Below, piece after piece: positions 1 through 5,829 of a stretch of DNA of 6,639 nt (positions are counted from its first letter, which is position 1; every line of letters begins with the position of its first letter). The DNA is from JOPF133 sp052144935 (lineage in GTDB: Bacteria > Acidobacteriota > Terriglobia > Bryobacterales > Bryobacteraceae). The stretch spans positions 1 through 6,639 of the forward strand of contig JBKQPR010000373.1 in the NCBI GenBank assembly GCA_052144935.1, read 5' to 3'. Below the pieces are notes generated by a model, which ran no database searches, was not told the DNA's origin, and worked only from the letters and a program-made list of their open reading frames with translations. A program made the position numbers and the translations under genes.

Positions 1-74
1 AGGGCTGGGAAGCGGGCATGGCGATTGGCCACGCCGCTCCCTACTGAGTTTCACCTCCATCTGGAAGAAAAGGC

Positions 75-260
75 TCAACTTCTCCCGCCTGGACCCTGCC
101 GCCCGTTTTTGGCCGGTAAACAATTCAAGGCGTCCTGGAAATTTCGGCGCGTCTCTTCCTCGCTGTCGCCAACGGCCGCGCATCCGGGGAGATCCGGTGA
201 ATAGGCGGAGTAGCCTGTTCCTGTCTGCTCGATGATTATCGGATAGCGCCTCGCGAGGAT
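75..260 (-). pseudogene. hicB: HicB-family antitoxin remnant
   Basis: Reading the minus strand from about 260 down to a TGA at 75-77 gives a HicB-like antitoxin core: RYPIIIEQ, then GYSAYSPDLPGC, then an acidic-basic helix DSEEETRRNFQDAL. HicB proteins begin with this partly degraded RNase H-like fold, and the YSPDLPGC turn is their most recognisable signature. In intact systems HicB binds and neutralises the HicA mRNA interferase and usually represses the operon. Two defects are visible. No ATG, GTG or TTG lies between the upstream stop (318-320) and the core; an ATC at 258-260 sits where a start would be expected. After DAL (about 126) the frame leaves the family pattern and ends in unrelated GC-rich residues, with no C-terminal DNA-binding part. 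I call it a relic. A rare ATT or ATC start making a minimal antitoxin cannot be excluded. Confidence 0.75.
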
Positions 261-345
261 TGCAGTTCTGCCTTCTTGAATATAGCGTCCAACGTCCCCG
301 GCGCGAGTTCCGTCCCGTCATTGCCCGTCCTGGTGATCACGGTGC
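236..345 (-). pseudogene. hicA: HicA-family toxin remnant (C-terminal part)
   Basis: A minus-strand frame ending at a TAA (236-238) reads RTVITRTGNDGTELAPGTLDAIF followed by KKAEL when split at that point. This matches the end of HicA proteins, where a basic strand is followed by a turn and then a PGTL..I.K.A.L helix. HicA is a small dsRBD-fold mRNA interferase whose catalytic His lies in an upstream GSHxxF-type motif. That N-terminal half is absent: going upstream the frame soon meets the ctaA stop codon (392-394), and no GSH motif or start is present between. It overlaps the HicB-like remnant downstream by a short stretch, the usual hicA-hicB arrangement, which supports both calls. It cannot make an active toxin as it stands. 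Identification rests on a short segment, so certainty is moderate. Confidence 0.6.
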
Positions 346-383
346 GTGAGCGACCGCGCCCAGAGCCACGACTCAATGCGACA

Positions 384-408
384 CCGGAGCGCTACGCCGG
401 AGCGCTCC
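384..408. repeat. Hairpin and 10-base direct repeat at ctaA 3' end
   Basis: CCGGAGCGCT occurs at 384-393 and again at 397-406. Together the copies form an 8-base perfect stem (386-393 with 401-408) around a 7-base loop. The structure covers the ctaA stop codon. In the ctaA direction no T-run follows, so it is not a classical intrinsic terminator, although it could slow polymerase or protect the mRNA end. It also lies at the junction between ctaA and the truncated hicA. Confidence 0.5.
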
Positions 409-1306
409 ACGCCTCCGCGCAGAAGATCACCAGCGAGATCCACAGCAGGTCCGCCAGTAGCAGGTGCAGGATCTGCATCCATACGGGCGCCAATAATAGC
501 AGGTTGGCGGCGCCGGCCACCATCTGCACCGCGACCAACGCCAGCAGCGGGAAAGCCCGCGGCCTCAGCTCCGGACGGCGCGCCATGCTGGAAACGGCAT
601 AATACACCAGCCAGACCGCCACGCCCGCGGCGATCACCGGGTGGAACAGGCGCAGCCGCACCCAGAAGTTGGCGGCCGGGGCGAAATCCTGTGCCAGTCC
701 CGCGGCCAGCGATGCCGAGGGGAACAGCGTGTCGCCAAGGGCGGCGATGGCTCCACTGATTCCCAACAGCGCCCCTGCCGCCAGGCTCAAGCCGGCCGCG
801 AGCGCCGGTTTACCACCTAAGCGGGCGGGTACGTTTCCCATGCCCCACCAGGCCGTCAGGGTGAGGACGCCGAGCAGAGTGAGGGTGTTGAGGAGATGTC
901 CGGAGAGCCACCAGGCGCGGCTGGCCGAGGCGTTTTGAGCCACCTGGTCGAACAGCACAAGGCCCGCGCCGATGAGCGCTTCGGTGACCAGAAAGACGGC
1001 CGAAAGCACCGCGGCGGCGCGCACCGGGTGGCGTTTGGGAAACTGGCGAAACGCCCACCAGACCAGCAGCGCGACTAGCGGCAGATCGGCGCCGGTCATG
1101 GCGCGGTGCGTGAACTCGATGAGGGTATGGACGGTGGGCGAAGTGGGGATCACCTCACCATTGCAGCGCGGCCAGTTGCTGCCGCACCCCGCGCCCGACC
1201 CGGTGGCGCGCACCAGCGCCCCCCACAGCACCACCGCCACATTCAGAGCCAGCACGCCCCAGGCGTACCGGGCGAAGCGGCGCGAGGCAGTTGTGGAAGG
1301 TTGCAT
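392..1306 (-). CDS. ctaA: Heme A synthase (CtaA/COX15 family)
   Basis: Membrane protein of 304 residues that would oxidise the C8 methyl of heme O to the formyl of heme A, the cofactor of aa3-type cytochrome oxidases. The length matches bacterial CtaA (about 300). Eight hydrophobic helices are visible in two four-helix halves, roughly 13-33, 73-87, 96-118, 133-152, 167-190, 219-239, 251-271 and 277-297. Conserved family residues are present: the GALVRATGSG segment, a loop cysteine pair C41/C48 with the seven-residue spacing of the Bacillus enzyme, E64 and H67 in EFTHR, H137 in the first half, and H222 and H281 in the second half as heme ligands. A second cysteine pair, seen in some CtaA proteins, is absent. 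The ATG at 1304-1306 follows AAGGA at short spacing. It is divergent from fba. No cyoE/ctaB or oxidase subunit gene is in view, so it stands alone here. Confidence 0.92.
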   Translation of the reverse strand: MQPSTTASRRFARYAWGVLALNVAVVLWGALVRATGSGAGCGSNWPRCNGEVIPTSPTVHTLIEFTHRAMTGADLPLVALLVWWAFRQFPKRHPVRAAAVLSAVFLVTEALIGAGLVLFDQVAQNASASRAWWLSGHLLNTLTLLGVLTLTAWWGMGNVPARLGGKPALAAGLSLAAGALLGISGAIAALGDTLFPSASLAAGLAQDFAPAANFWVRLRLFHPVIAAGVAVWLVYYAVSSMARRPELRPRAFPLLALVAVQMVAGAANLLLLAPVWMQILHLLLADLLWISLVIFCAEAWSAPA

Positions 1307-1320
1307 GAATCCTTATTGTA
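1307..1320 (-). promoter_or_regulatory. TACAAT -10-like box just before ctaA start
   Basis: On the minus strand TACAAT (1315-1320) lies 8 bases before the ctaA ATG, followed by AAGGATTC. A -10 box here would place transcription initiation 1-2 bases from the start codon, giving an almost leaderless mRNA. The AAGGA could instead act as a close ribosome binding site on a longer transcript. No good -35 hexamer is visible. Confidence 0.4.
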
Positions 1321-1390
1321 GAAAACCCGCTGCGAGGCGCCGCGAGTTTTCGCGGGGGCCTGCGGGCGCTGGGGCGGCGCGGACGGCGCG

Positions 1391-1405
1391 AGAGGCGGCG
1401 CCTCT
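1391..1405. other. Small inverted repeat in the ctaA-fba divergent spacer
   Basis: AGAGGC (1391-1396) pairs with GCCTCT (1400-1405) around a GGC loop. It sits mid-spacer between the two divergent genes, where an operator could act on both, but it is short and in GC-rich DNA, so it may be chance. Confidence 0.2.
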
Positions 1406-1457
1406 TCTTGCCCGTCTCCGCGCAATCATGTTAGCGTGAGCATTACGGAATTTCGGG

Positions 1458-1480
1458 TATTATTAGAACCCTTCAAGGAG
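1458..1480 (+). promoter_or_regulatory. fba -10-like box and ribosome binding site
   Basis: TATTAT (1458-1463) is a plausible -10 box; no strong -35 is seen upstream. AAGGAG (1475-1480) lies 8 bases before the ATG at 1489 and is a strong Shine-Dalgarno sequence that fixes the fba start. The implied leader is about 20 bases, unlike the near-leaderless arrangement of ctaA and the Uma2 gene. Confidence 0.6.
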
Positions 1481-1488
1481 AAATCATT

Positions 1489-2517
1489 ATGCCACTAGTG
1501 TCCATGCGGCAAGTGCTCGACGAAGCCTCTCTCGCCGGCTACGGCGTTGGCGCGTTCAACGTCAACAATATGGAACAGATTCAATCGATCATGGAGGCTG
1601 CCCGCGAAACGCAGTCGCCGGCGATCGTCCAAGCCAGCCGCGGCGCGCGGGCTTACTCGCAGGACCGCTTCCTGTATCACCTGATGCTGGCCGCCACCGA
1701 AATTTATCCCGAGATCCCCACCGTTCTGCACCTGGATCACGGCAACAGCGTGGAGACGTGCAAGAGCGCCATCGAGATGGGCTTCACCAGCGTCATGATG
1801 GATGGCTCGCTGATGCCCGACGGCAAGACTCCCTCGTCGTTTGCATACAACGTGGAGGCGACCTGCGCGGTGGTCGAGCTGGCTCACGCCAAGGGCGTCA
1901 CCGTGGAAGGCGAAATCGGCTGCCTGGGCGGCATTGAAGACGGTCACGGCGCGGGTCTCGACGGCCTCAGCCACCTCACCGACCCCGAGCAGGCGGTCGA
2001 GTTCGTGAAGCAGACCGGCCTGGACGCGCTGGCCATCGCCATCGGCACCAGCCACGGGGCCTACAAGTTCAGCCAGAAGCCTACCGGCGAAACGCTCAAA
2101 ATGGAGCGTCTCATCGAGATCCACCGCCGCCTGCCCAACGTGCACCTGGTAATGCACGGCTCCTCCAGCGTCCCCAAGGATCTGCAGGACATCATCAACC
2201 AGTACGGCGGCAAGTTGAAGCCCACCTGGGGCGTGCCGGTGGAGGAGATCCAGCTCGGCATCCGCAACGGCGTGCGCAAGATCAACGTGGATACGGACAA
2301 CCGCCTGGCGATCACCGGAGCGATCCGCAAAGTGTTCGCCGAAAAGCCCGAGGAGTTCGATCCGCGCAGCTACCTGAAGCCCGCGCGCGAGGCCATGAAG
2401 AAGGTTGTGGCGCTGCGCATGACGCAGTTTGGCCAGGCCGGCCACGCCCACGATTACGCACCCATCCCGCTGGCGAAAATGGCGGAGCGCTACGCGGCCG
2501 AACCGGTCGCCGTGTAA
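1489..2517 (+). CDS. fba: Class II fructose-bisphosphate aldolase
   Basis: Zinc-dependent cytosolic aldolase of 342 residues that interconverts fructose-1,6-bisphosphate with dihydroxyacetone phosphate and glyceraldehyde-3-phosphate in glycolysis and gluconeogenesis. The length and the ending (PIPLAKMAERY) fit the roughly 345-residue Calvin-cycle-type class II subfamily. Visible motifs, in order: AFNVNN (22-27), HLDHG (81-85) with catalytic D83 and zinc ligand H84, VEGEIG (139-144) with a metal-site Glu, GTSHG (186-190) with ligand H189, MHGSS (222-226) with ligand H223, and NVDTD (266-270) for substrate phosphate and DHAP binding. All key residues are present and the frame is intact. The start is set by AAGGAG 8 bases upstream. 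The subtype name does not show carbon fixation: no RuBisCO or phosphoribulokinase is in the window. A 21-base piece of its 3' end recurs upstream of glgP. Confidence 0.97.
   Translation: MPLVSMRQVLDEASLAGYGVGAFNVNNMEQIQSIMEAARETQSPAIVQASRGARAYSQDRFLYHLMLAATEIYPEIPTVLHLDHGNSVETCKSAIEMGFTSVMMDGSLMPDGKTPSSFAYNVEATCAVVELAHAKGVTVEGEIGCLGGIEDGHGAGLDGLSHLTDPEQAVEFVKQTGLDALAIAIGTSHGAYKFSQKPTGETLKMERLIEIHRRLPNVHLVMHGSSSVPKDLQDIINQYGGKLKPTWGVPVEEIQLGIRNGVRKINVDTDNRLAITGAIRKVFAEKPEEFDPRSYLKPAREAMKKVVALRMTQFGQAGHAHDYAPIPLAKMAERYAAEPVAV
2463..2483 (+). repeat. 21-base exact repeat, copy 1 (inside fba)
   Basis: These bases encode IPLAKMA near the end of the aldolase, a conserved stretch of that family, so this copy is probably native. 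The identical 21 bases occur in the same orientation at 5740-5760. Identity stops on both sides of the match. Confidence 0.85.
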
Positions 2518-2532
2518 GCGCCGCCCGCGCTG

Positions 2533-2538
2533 TACAAT
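2533..2538 (+). promoter_or_regulatory. TACAAT -10-like box before the Uma2 gene
   Basis: TACAAT ends 7 bases before the GTG at 2546, so transcription would begin at or beside the start codon. The following AGGGATC resembles the AAGGATTC at ctaA. No clear -35 is seen. The box suggests the gene has its own promoter and is not simply read through from fba. Confidence 0.4.
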
Positions 2539-2545
2539 AGGGATC

Positions 2546-3061
2546 GTGAGCGTCCAAGCCCTGCTTTCGGAAGAGCAGTTTCTGGAACTGCCGGAGTATA
2601 TCGGCAAACAGGAACTCCTGGATGGAGAGCTGATCGAATTGCCTCCCGCCAAACATTCGCACTCCGAGCTGTCCAGACGAATCGTCGCACTGCTGGAGCC
2701 CGTCTTGGATCCGTCCCGGATTTGGATCGAAGCTGCTTACCGGCTCGCTCCCCGCCGCTGGCTGGTGCCGGACGTCAGCGTTTCCTGGCCGGATCAGCGC
2801 GTCGAGGACGATTGGAATCAGGGATCTCCCATGATCGCCATTGAGATCGCCTCCCGCGGCAACACTGCCCACGAGTTGGAAAAGAAGCGGCTGCTCTATC
2901 TCGCCGACGGCGCGGCCGAGGTCTGGTTCATCTATCCGAAGACTCACAGCATGGTGGTCTCGCGGCCGGACGGTGCGCTGCAGATTGCTCCCGGCGCCGA
3001 TTACCACTGCGCCCTGCTCAACGTGACCGTGACGCCCGGGTACCGGACGCCGGTTCGCTGA
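2546..3061 (+). CDS. Uma2-family (DUF820) PD-(D/E)XK-like protein
   Basis: Protein of 171 residues with the Uma2/DUF820 layout: an N-terminal helix and ELLDGELIEL (23-32, compare the family's YELIDGELV), a helix starting with HSELSRRI, then the nuclease-like core VPDVSV (74-79, D76), IAIEIAS (97-103, E100) and a helix with K113/K114, ending in EVWFIYP (125-131). The fold belongs to the PD-(D/E)XK nuclease superfamily. The biological role of the family is not established and activity is inferred only. I chose the GTG at 2546 because the Uma2 homology starts there and a longer frame back to 2429 would overlap fba. It lies 28 bases after fba and ends 9 bases before the convergent glgP end. No partner or substrate is evident from the neighbours. 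Such genes often occur in many copies per genome in Cyanobacteria, Chloroflexi and Acidobacteria. Confidence 0.85.
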   Translation: MSVQALLSEEQFLELPEYIGKQELLDGELIELPPAKHSHSELSRRIVALLEPVLDPSRIWIEAAYRLAPRRWLVPDVSVSWPDQRVEDDWNQGSPMIAIEIASRGNTAHELEKKRLLYLADGAAEVWFIYPKTHSMVVSRPDGALQIAPGADYHCALLNVTVTPGYRTPVR

Positions 3062-3070
3062 GTACCGCCC

Positions 3071-5593
3071 TCAGGATTCGCGCTCCGGCACAATTTCACA
3101 TGGGTCCACATGCCAGATCTCGGAAGCGTATTCCCGTATGGTGCGGTCGGAGGAAAACTTTGCGGATCGAGCCACATTCAAGATGGCCTTCCGGATCCAT
3201 CCGTTGCGATCTCTGTATGCCGAATCCACCCGTTCCTGTGTGCGGATATACTCCCGCAAATCTGCCAGGAGCATATAATGGTCGCCTTGAGACAGAAGCG
3301 CTTGGGTGAGGGGCCTGAAGATCCCAGGCTCCAACATGCTGAAAAAATCCCGCTCAATCAGGTCTATCGCCTGCCGGATCTCCTCATCGTGGTTGTAAAT
3401 CTCGCGTGGATTGTAGCCAGGCCGGCGCCGTTCCACCTCTTGAGCGCTTAGTCCGAAGATGAAGATGTTATCTTTGCCGACTTCCTCCATGATTTCCAGG
3501 TTGGCCCCATCGAGGGTCCCGATGGTCAAAGCCCCGTTGAGTTGCAGTTTCATGTTGCCCGTGCCCGATGCTTCCGTGCCGGCCAGCGAAATCTGCTCGC
3601 TGAGGTCCGCGGCCGGAATGATTTTCTCCGCCAACGACACCCGGTAATTCGGCAGGAACACGACCTTCAGCTTGTCCGAGATCTGGGGATCCCGGTTAAT
3701 GACCTCCGCTACCTGGTGAATGAGCTTGATAAGCAGCTTGGCGATCGCATAACCGGGCGCGGCCTTGCCGCTGATGATGAAGGTGCGGGGCGCGATGGGC
3801 AGAGCCGGATCTCTTTTGACCCGGCCGTACAGGACAATAACGTACAACATGAGCAGGAGTTGGCGCTTGTACTCGTGCAGCCGCTTCACTTGCACGTCAT
3901 ACAGCGAGTCCGCCGAAACCGGGATACCCAGTTCGCGCCCGATGTGCCGGGCGAGCGCCTCCTTGTTCGATCGCTTGGTCAGGAAGAAGCGCTCCTGAAA
4001 ATCGGCATGGTCCGCGAACGCCTCCAACCTTCGAAGCTGATCGAGATCCGTGATCCATTGCTCCCCAATCGTTTCGGTGATCAGTTGCGCCAGGGCGGGA
4101 TTCGCCTTGAGGAGCCAGCGCCGTGGCGTGATCCCGTTGGTTTTGTTGTTGAACTTGGCAGGCCAATAGTCGGCAAAGTCGCGTAATACGACGTTCCTGA
4201 GAAGCTCGCTATGCAGCTTCGCCACGCCATTCACCGAGCAGGAGCCGACCACGGCCAGGTGCGCCATGCGGACATGCTTTTCTCCGTCCTCCTCGATAAT
4301 GCTCATGCGGCGCAGGCGGTCTTGGTCCAGGAGATAGTGGGAAGACACCTCCCGCATAAACCGGGCGTTGATCTCATAGATGATCTGGAGGTGGCGCGGC
4401 AGCAACCTTTCCATCATGCCGACGGGCCACTTCTCCAGCGCCTCGGGCAAGATCGTGTGGTTGGTGTAGCCGGTCGCATGAGTGGTGATCTTCCAGGCGC
4501 GCTCCCATCCAATGCCCTCGCGGTCCATGAGTAACCGCATGAGCTCGGGAATCACCAGCGTGGGATGGGTGTCGTTCAATTGCATGAACACTTTCTGCGG
4601 AAATTCATCCCATCGATTGCCGTCCGACCTAAAGCGGCGCAGGATATCCTGAAGGGAGCAGGAAACGAAGAAGTACTGCTGCCTCAGGCGCAGTTCCTTG
4701 CCTTCAAACACGTTGTCGTTGGGGTACAGTACCTTGGTCAGGTTTTCGGCGAGGACTTTGTTGGCCACCGCGTCGACATACTCGCCCCGGTTGAAGTCGT
4801 CCAGGTCGAACTCCTCGGCTGCTTTCGCCGACCACAGCCGGAGCGTGTTCACCGTGCTTCCGCCATATCCCACAACCGGCAGGTCGTACGGCATGCCCAT
4901 CACGGTCTTGGTGTCCACCCAGCGCCATTCTTTGCCCCCCGGTCCCGAGATGACCTCCACGCGGCCTTCAAACTGCACCGGAAACGAGAACTCCGGATGG
5001 GCGATTTCCCAGGGGTAGCCCAGCTTGAGCCACTCGTCCGGCTGCTCCACCTGGTAGCCGTTCACAATTCTCTGGTTGAAGATGCCGAAGTCGTAGCGGA
5101 GGCCGTAACCGATCGCCGGAAGGCTCAGCGTGGACATGGAGTCGAGAAAACAGGCGGCCAGGCGGCCCAGGCCGCCATTACCCAGGCCCGCGTCCACTTC
5201 TCGGTCGCGGAGGGCCTCCCAATCTAGCCCTAGCTCCGCCATCGCCTCACGGCAACTGTCTTCCAGCTTCAGATTGATGACGTTATTCCCCAGCAGGCGG
5301 CCAATCAGGAACTCGAGCGACAGGTAGTAGATCCGCTTGACATTCCTTTTGTGATGGGTCTGCTGGGTGGCGATCCATCGCTCGATCAGACGGTCTCGAA
5401 CCGCCAGGGCCAACGCGAAGTACCGGTCGCGGTCGGTCGCGGTATAGCGATCCTTTGCTAAGGTCCGTCGAAGGTGGCGCTCGAAATCCTGGCGCAGGCT
5501 CTCGGCCGACGCGCGTGCATCGCCGTTGGCGCCCCCGGCATCCGGTGTCAAACTCTCAATCCGTTCCGGCGTACCAGTCCACATGGTTAACAT
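3071..5593 (-). CDS. glgP: Glycogen/maltodextrin phosphorylase
   Basis: Enzyme of the GT35 family that cleaves terminal alpha-1,4-glucosyl units of glycogen or maltodextrin with phosphate, giving glucose-1-phosphate; cytosolic and PLP-dependent. From the chosen start it has 840 residues, close to the usual 800-840. Landmarks in that numbering: YYLSLEFLIGR (89-99), NGGLGRLAACFLDS (139-152), LNDTHPT (339-345), THATGYTNHT (371-380), KTNGITPRRWL (484-494), VKRLHEYKRQ (569-578) and EASGTGNMK (674-682), where K682 carries PLP, followed by DGANLE. No frameshift is seen. The frame stays open upstream to 5839, but those 82 extra residues lack family homology and cross repeats, so I start at the ATG at 5591-5593. 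ATG 5582-5584 is the alternative. Neither start has a strong Shine-Dalgarno sequence. Sequence alone does not separate a glycogen from a maltodextrin preference. Confidence 0.96.
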   Translation of the reverse strand: MLTMWTGTPERIESLTPDAGGANGDARASAESLRQDFERHLRRTLAKDRYTATDRDRYFALALAVRDRLIERWIATQQTHHKRNVKRIYYLSLEFLIGRLLGNNVINLKLEDSCREAMAELGLDWEALRDREVDAGLGNGGLGRLAACFLDSMSTLSLPAIGYGLRYDFGIFNQRIVNGYQVEQPDEWLKLGYPWEIAHPEFSFPVQFEGRVEVISGPGGKEWRWVDTKTVMGMPYDLPVVGYGGSTVNTLRLWSAKAAEEFDLDDFNRGEYVDAVANKVLAENLTKVLYPNDNVFEGKELRLRQQYFFVSCSLQDILRRFRSDGNRWDEFPQKVFMQLNDTHPTLVIPELMRLLMDREGIGWERAWKITTHATGYTNHTILPEALEKWPVGMMERLLPRHLQIIYEINARFMREVSSHYLLDQDRLRRMSIIEEDGEKHVRMAHLAVVGSCSVNGVAKLHSELLRNVVLRDFADYWPAKFNNKTNGITPRRWLLKANPALAQLITETIGEQWITDLDQLRRLEAFADHADFQERFFLTKRSNKEALARHIGRELGIPVSADSLYDVQVKRLHEYKRQLLLMLYVIVLYGRVKRDPALPIAPRTFIISGKAAPGYAIAKLLIKLIHQVAEVINRDPQISDKLKVVFLPNYRVSLAEKIIPAADLSEQISLAGTEASGTGNMKLQLNGALTIGTLDGANLEIMEEVGKDNIFIFGLSAQEVERRRPGYNPREIYNHDEEIRQAIDLIERDFFSMLEPGIFRPLTQALLSQGDHYMLLADLREYIRTQERVDSAYRDRNGWIRKAILNVARSAKFSSDRTIREYASEIWHVDPCEIVPERES

Positions 5594-5602
5594 ATCGGCG
5601 GA

Positions 5603-5646
5603 AACGGCTCCGGACTTTAGGGATAGTTTCGACAACGGCTCCGGAC
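5603..5646. repeat. Paired 13-base direct repeats before glgP
   Basis: AACGGCTCCGGAC occurs exactly at 5603-5615 and 5634-5646, a period of 31 bases (about three DNA helical turns). The nearer copy begins 10 bases upstream of the chosen glgP start. Direct repeats in phase at this place could be regulator binding sites, or a small local duplication. Confidence 0.6.
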
Positions 5647-5654
5647 GGGAGCCG
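5636..5654. other. Hairpin in the glgP upstream region
   Basis: CGGCTCC (5636-5642) pairs perfectly with GGAGCCG (5648-5654) around a 5-base loop and overlaps the second 13-base repeat. It lies about 45 bases upstream of the glgP start and could be part of an mRNA leader. No T-run follows on the minus strand. Confidence 0.4.
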
Positions 5655-5739
5655 GCCCGATCATCCCGGCCACCCTCCGAAACAGAGGGGCTGGCACGGC
5701 TCGACGGATCGGTCCGCCGGGCAGCGGCAATCAGCCTCT

Positions 5740-5760
5740 CATCCCGCTGGCGAAAATGGC
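5740..5760 (+). repeat. 21-base exact repeat, copy 2 (upstream of glgP)
   Basis: Identical to fba 2463-2483. Here it is followed by AGATCAAAATTGGATAG rather than aldolase coding sequence, and similarity does not continue on either side. It is therefore not a simple longer duplication of the fba end. Confidence 0.8.
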
Positions 5761-5829
5761 AGATCAAAATTGGATAGATAGAATCACCGGTTCGCGGTTC
5801 CCAAGAGGCCCGGTACTGAACGCCAACAC

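Noticed and set aside
1..212. A plus-strand frame open from the window edge to a TAG at 210-212
   Set aside because: It lies antisense to the HicB-like core for much of its length and matches no family I recognise; its start is outside the window, so it cannot be supported. Positions 1-74 otherwise hold nothing identifiable.
276..759. Two overlapping plus-strand frames of 108 and 137 codons
   Set aside because: They are shadows of the ctaA 3' half and the hicA relic; low-complexity Arg/Ala/Pro composition.
1495..2652. A 385-codon minus-strand open frame opposite fba
   Set aside because: It is antisense to a clear aldolase gene; the His/Arg/Gly-rich translation has no family pattern, and such frames arise from high-GC codon use.
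2312..3007. A 231-codon minus-strand open frame opposite fba and the Uma2 gene
   Set aside because: It spans two real genes on the other strand and shows no recognisable motif.
3542..5227. Plus-strand open frames of about 214 and 220 codons opposite glgP
   Set aside because: They mirror conserved phosphorylase coding sequence, have no start signals and no family resemblance.
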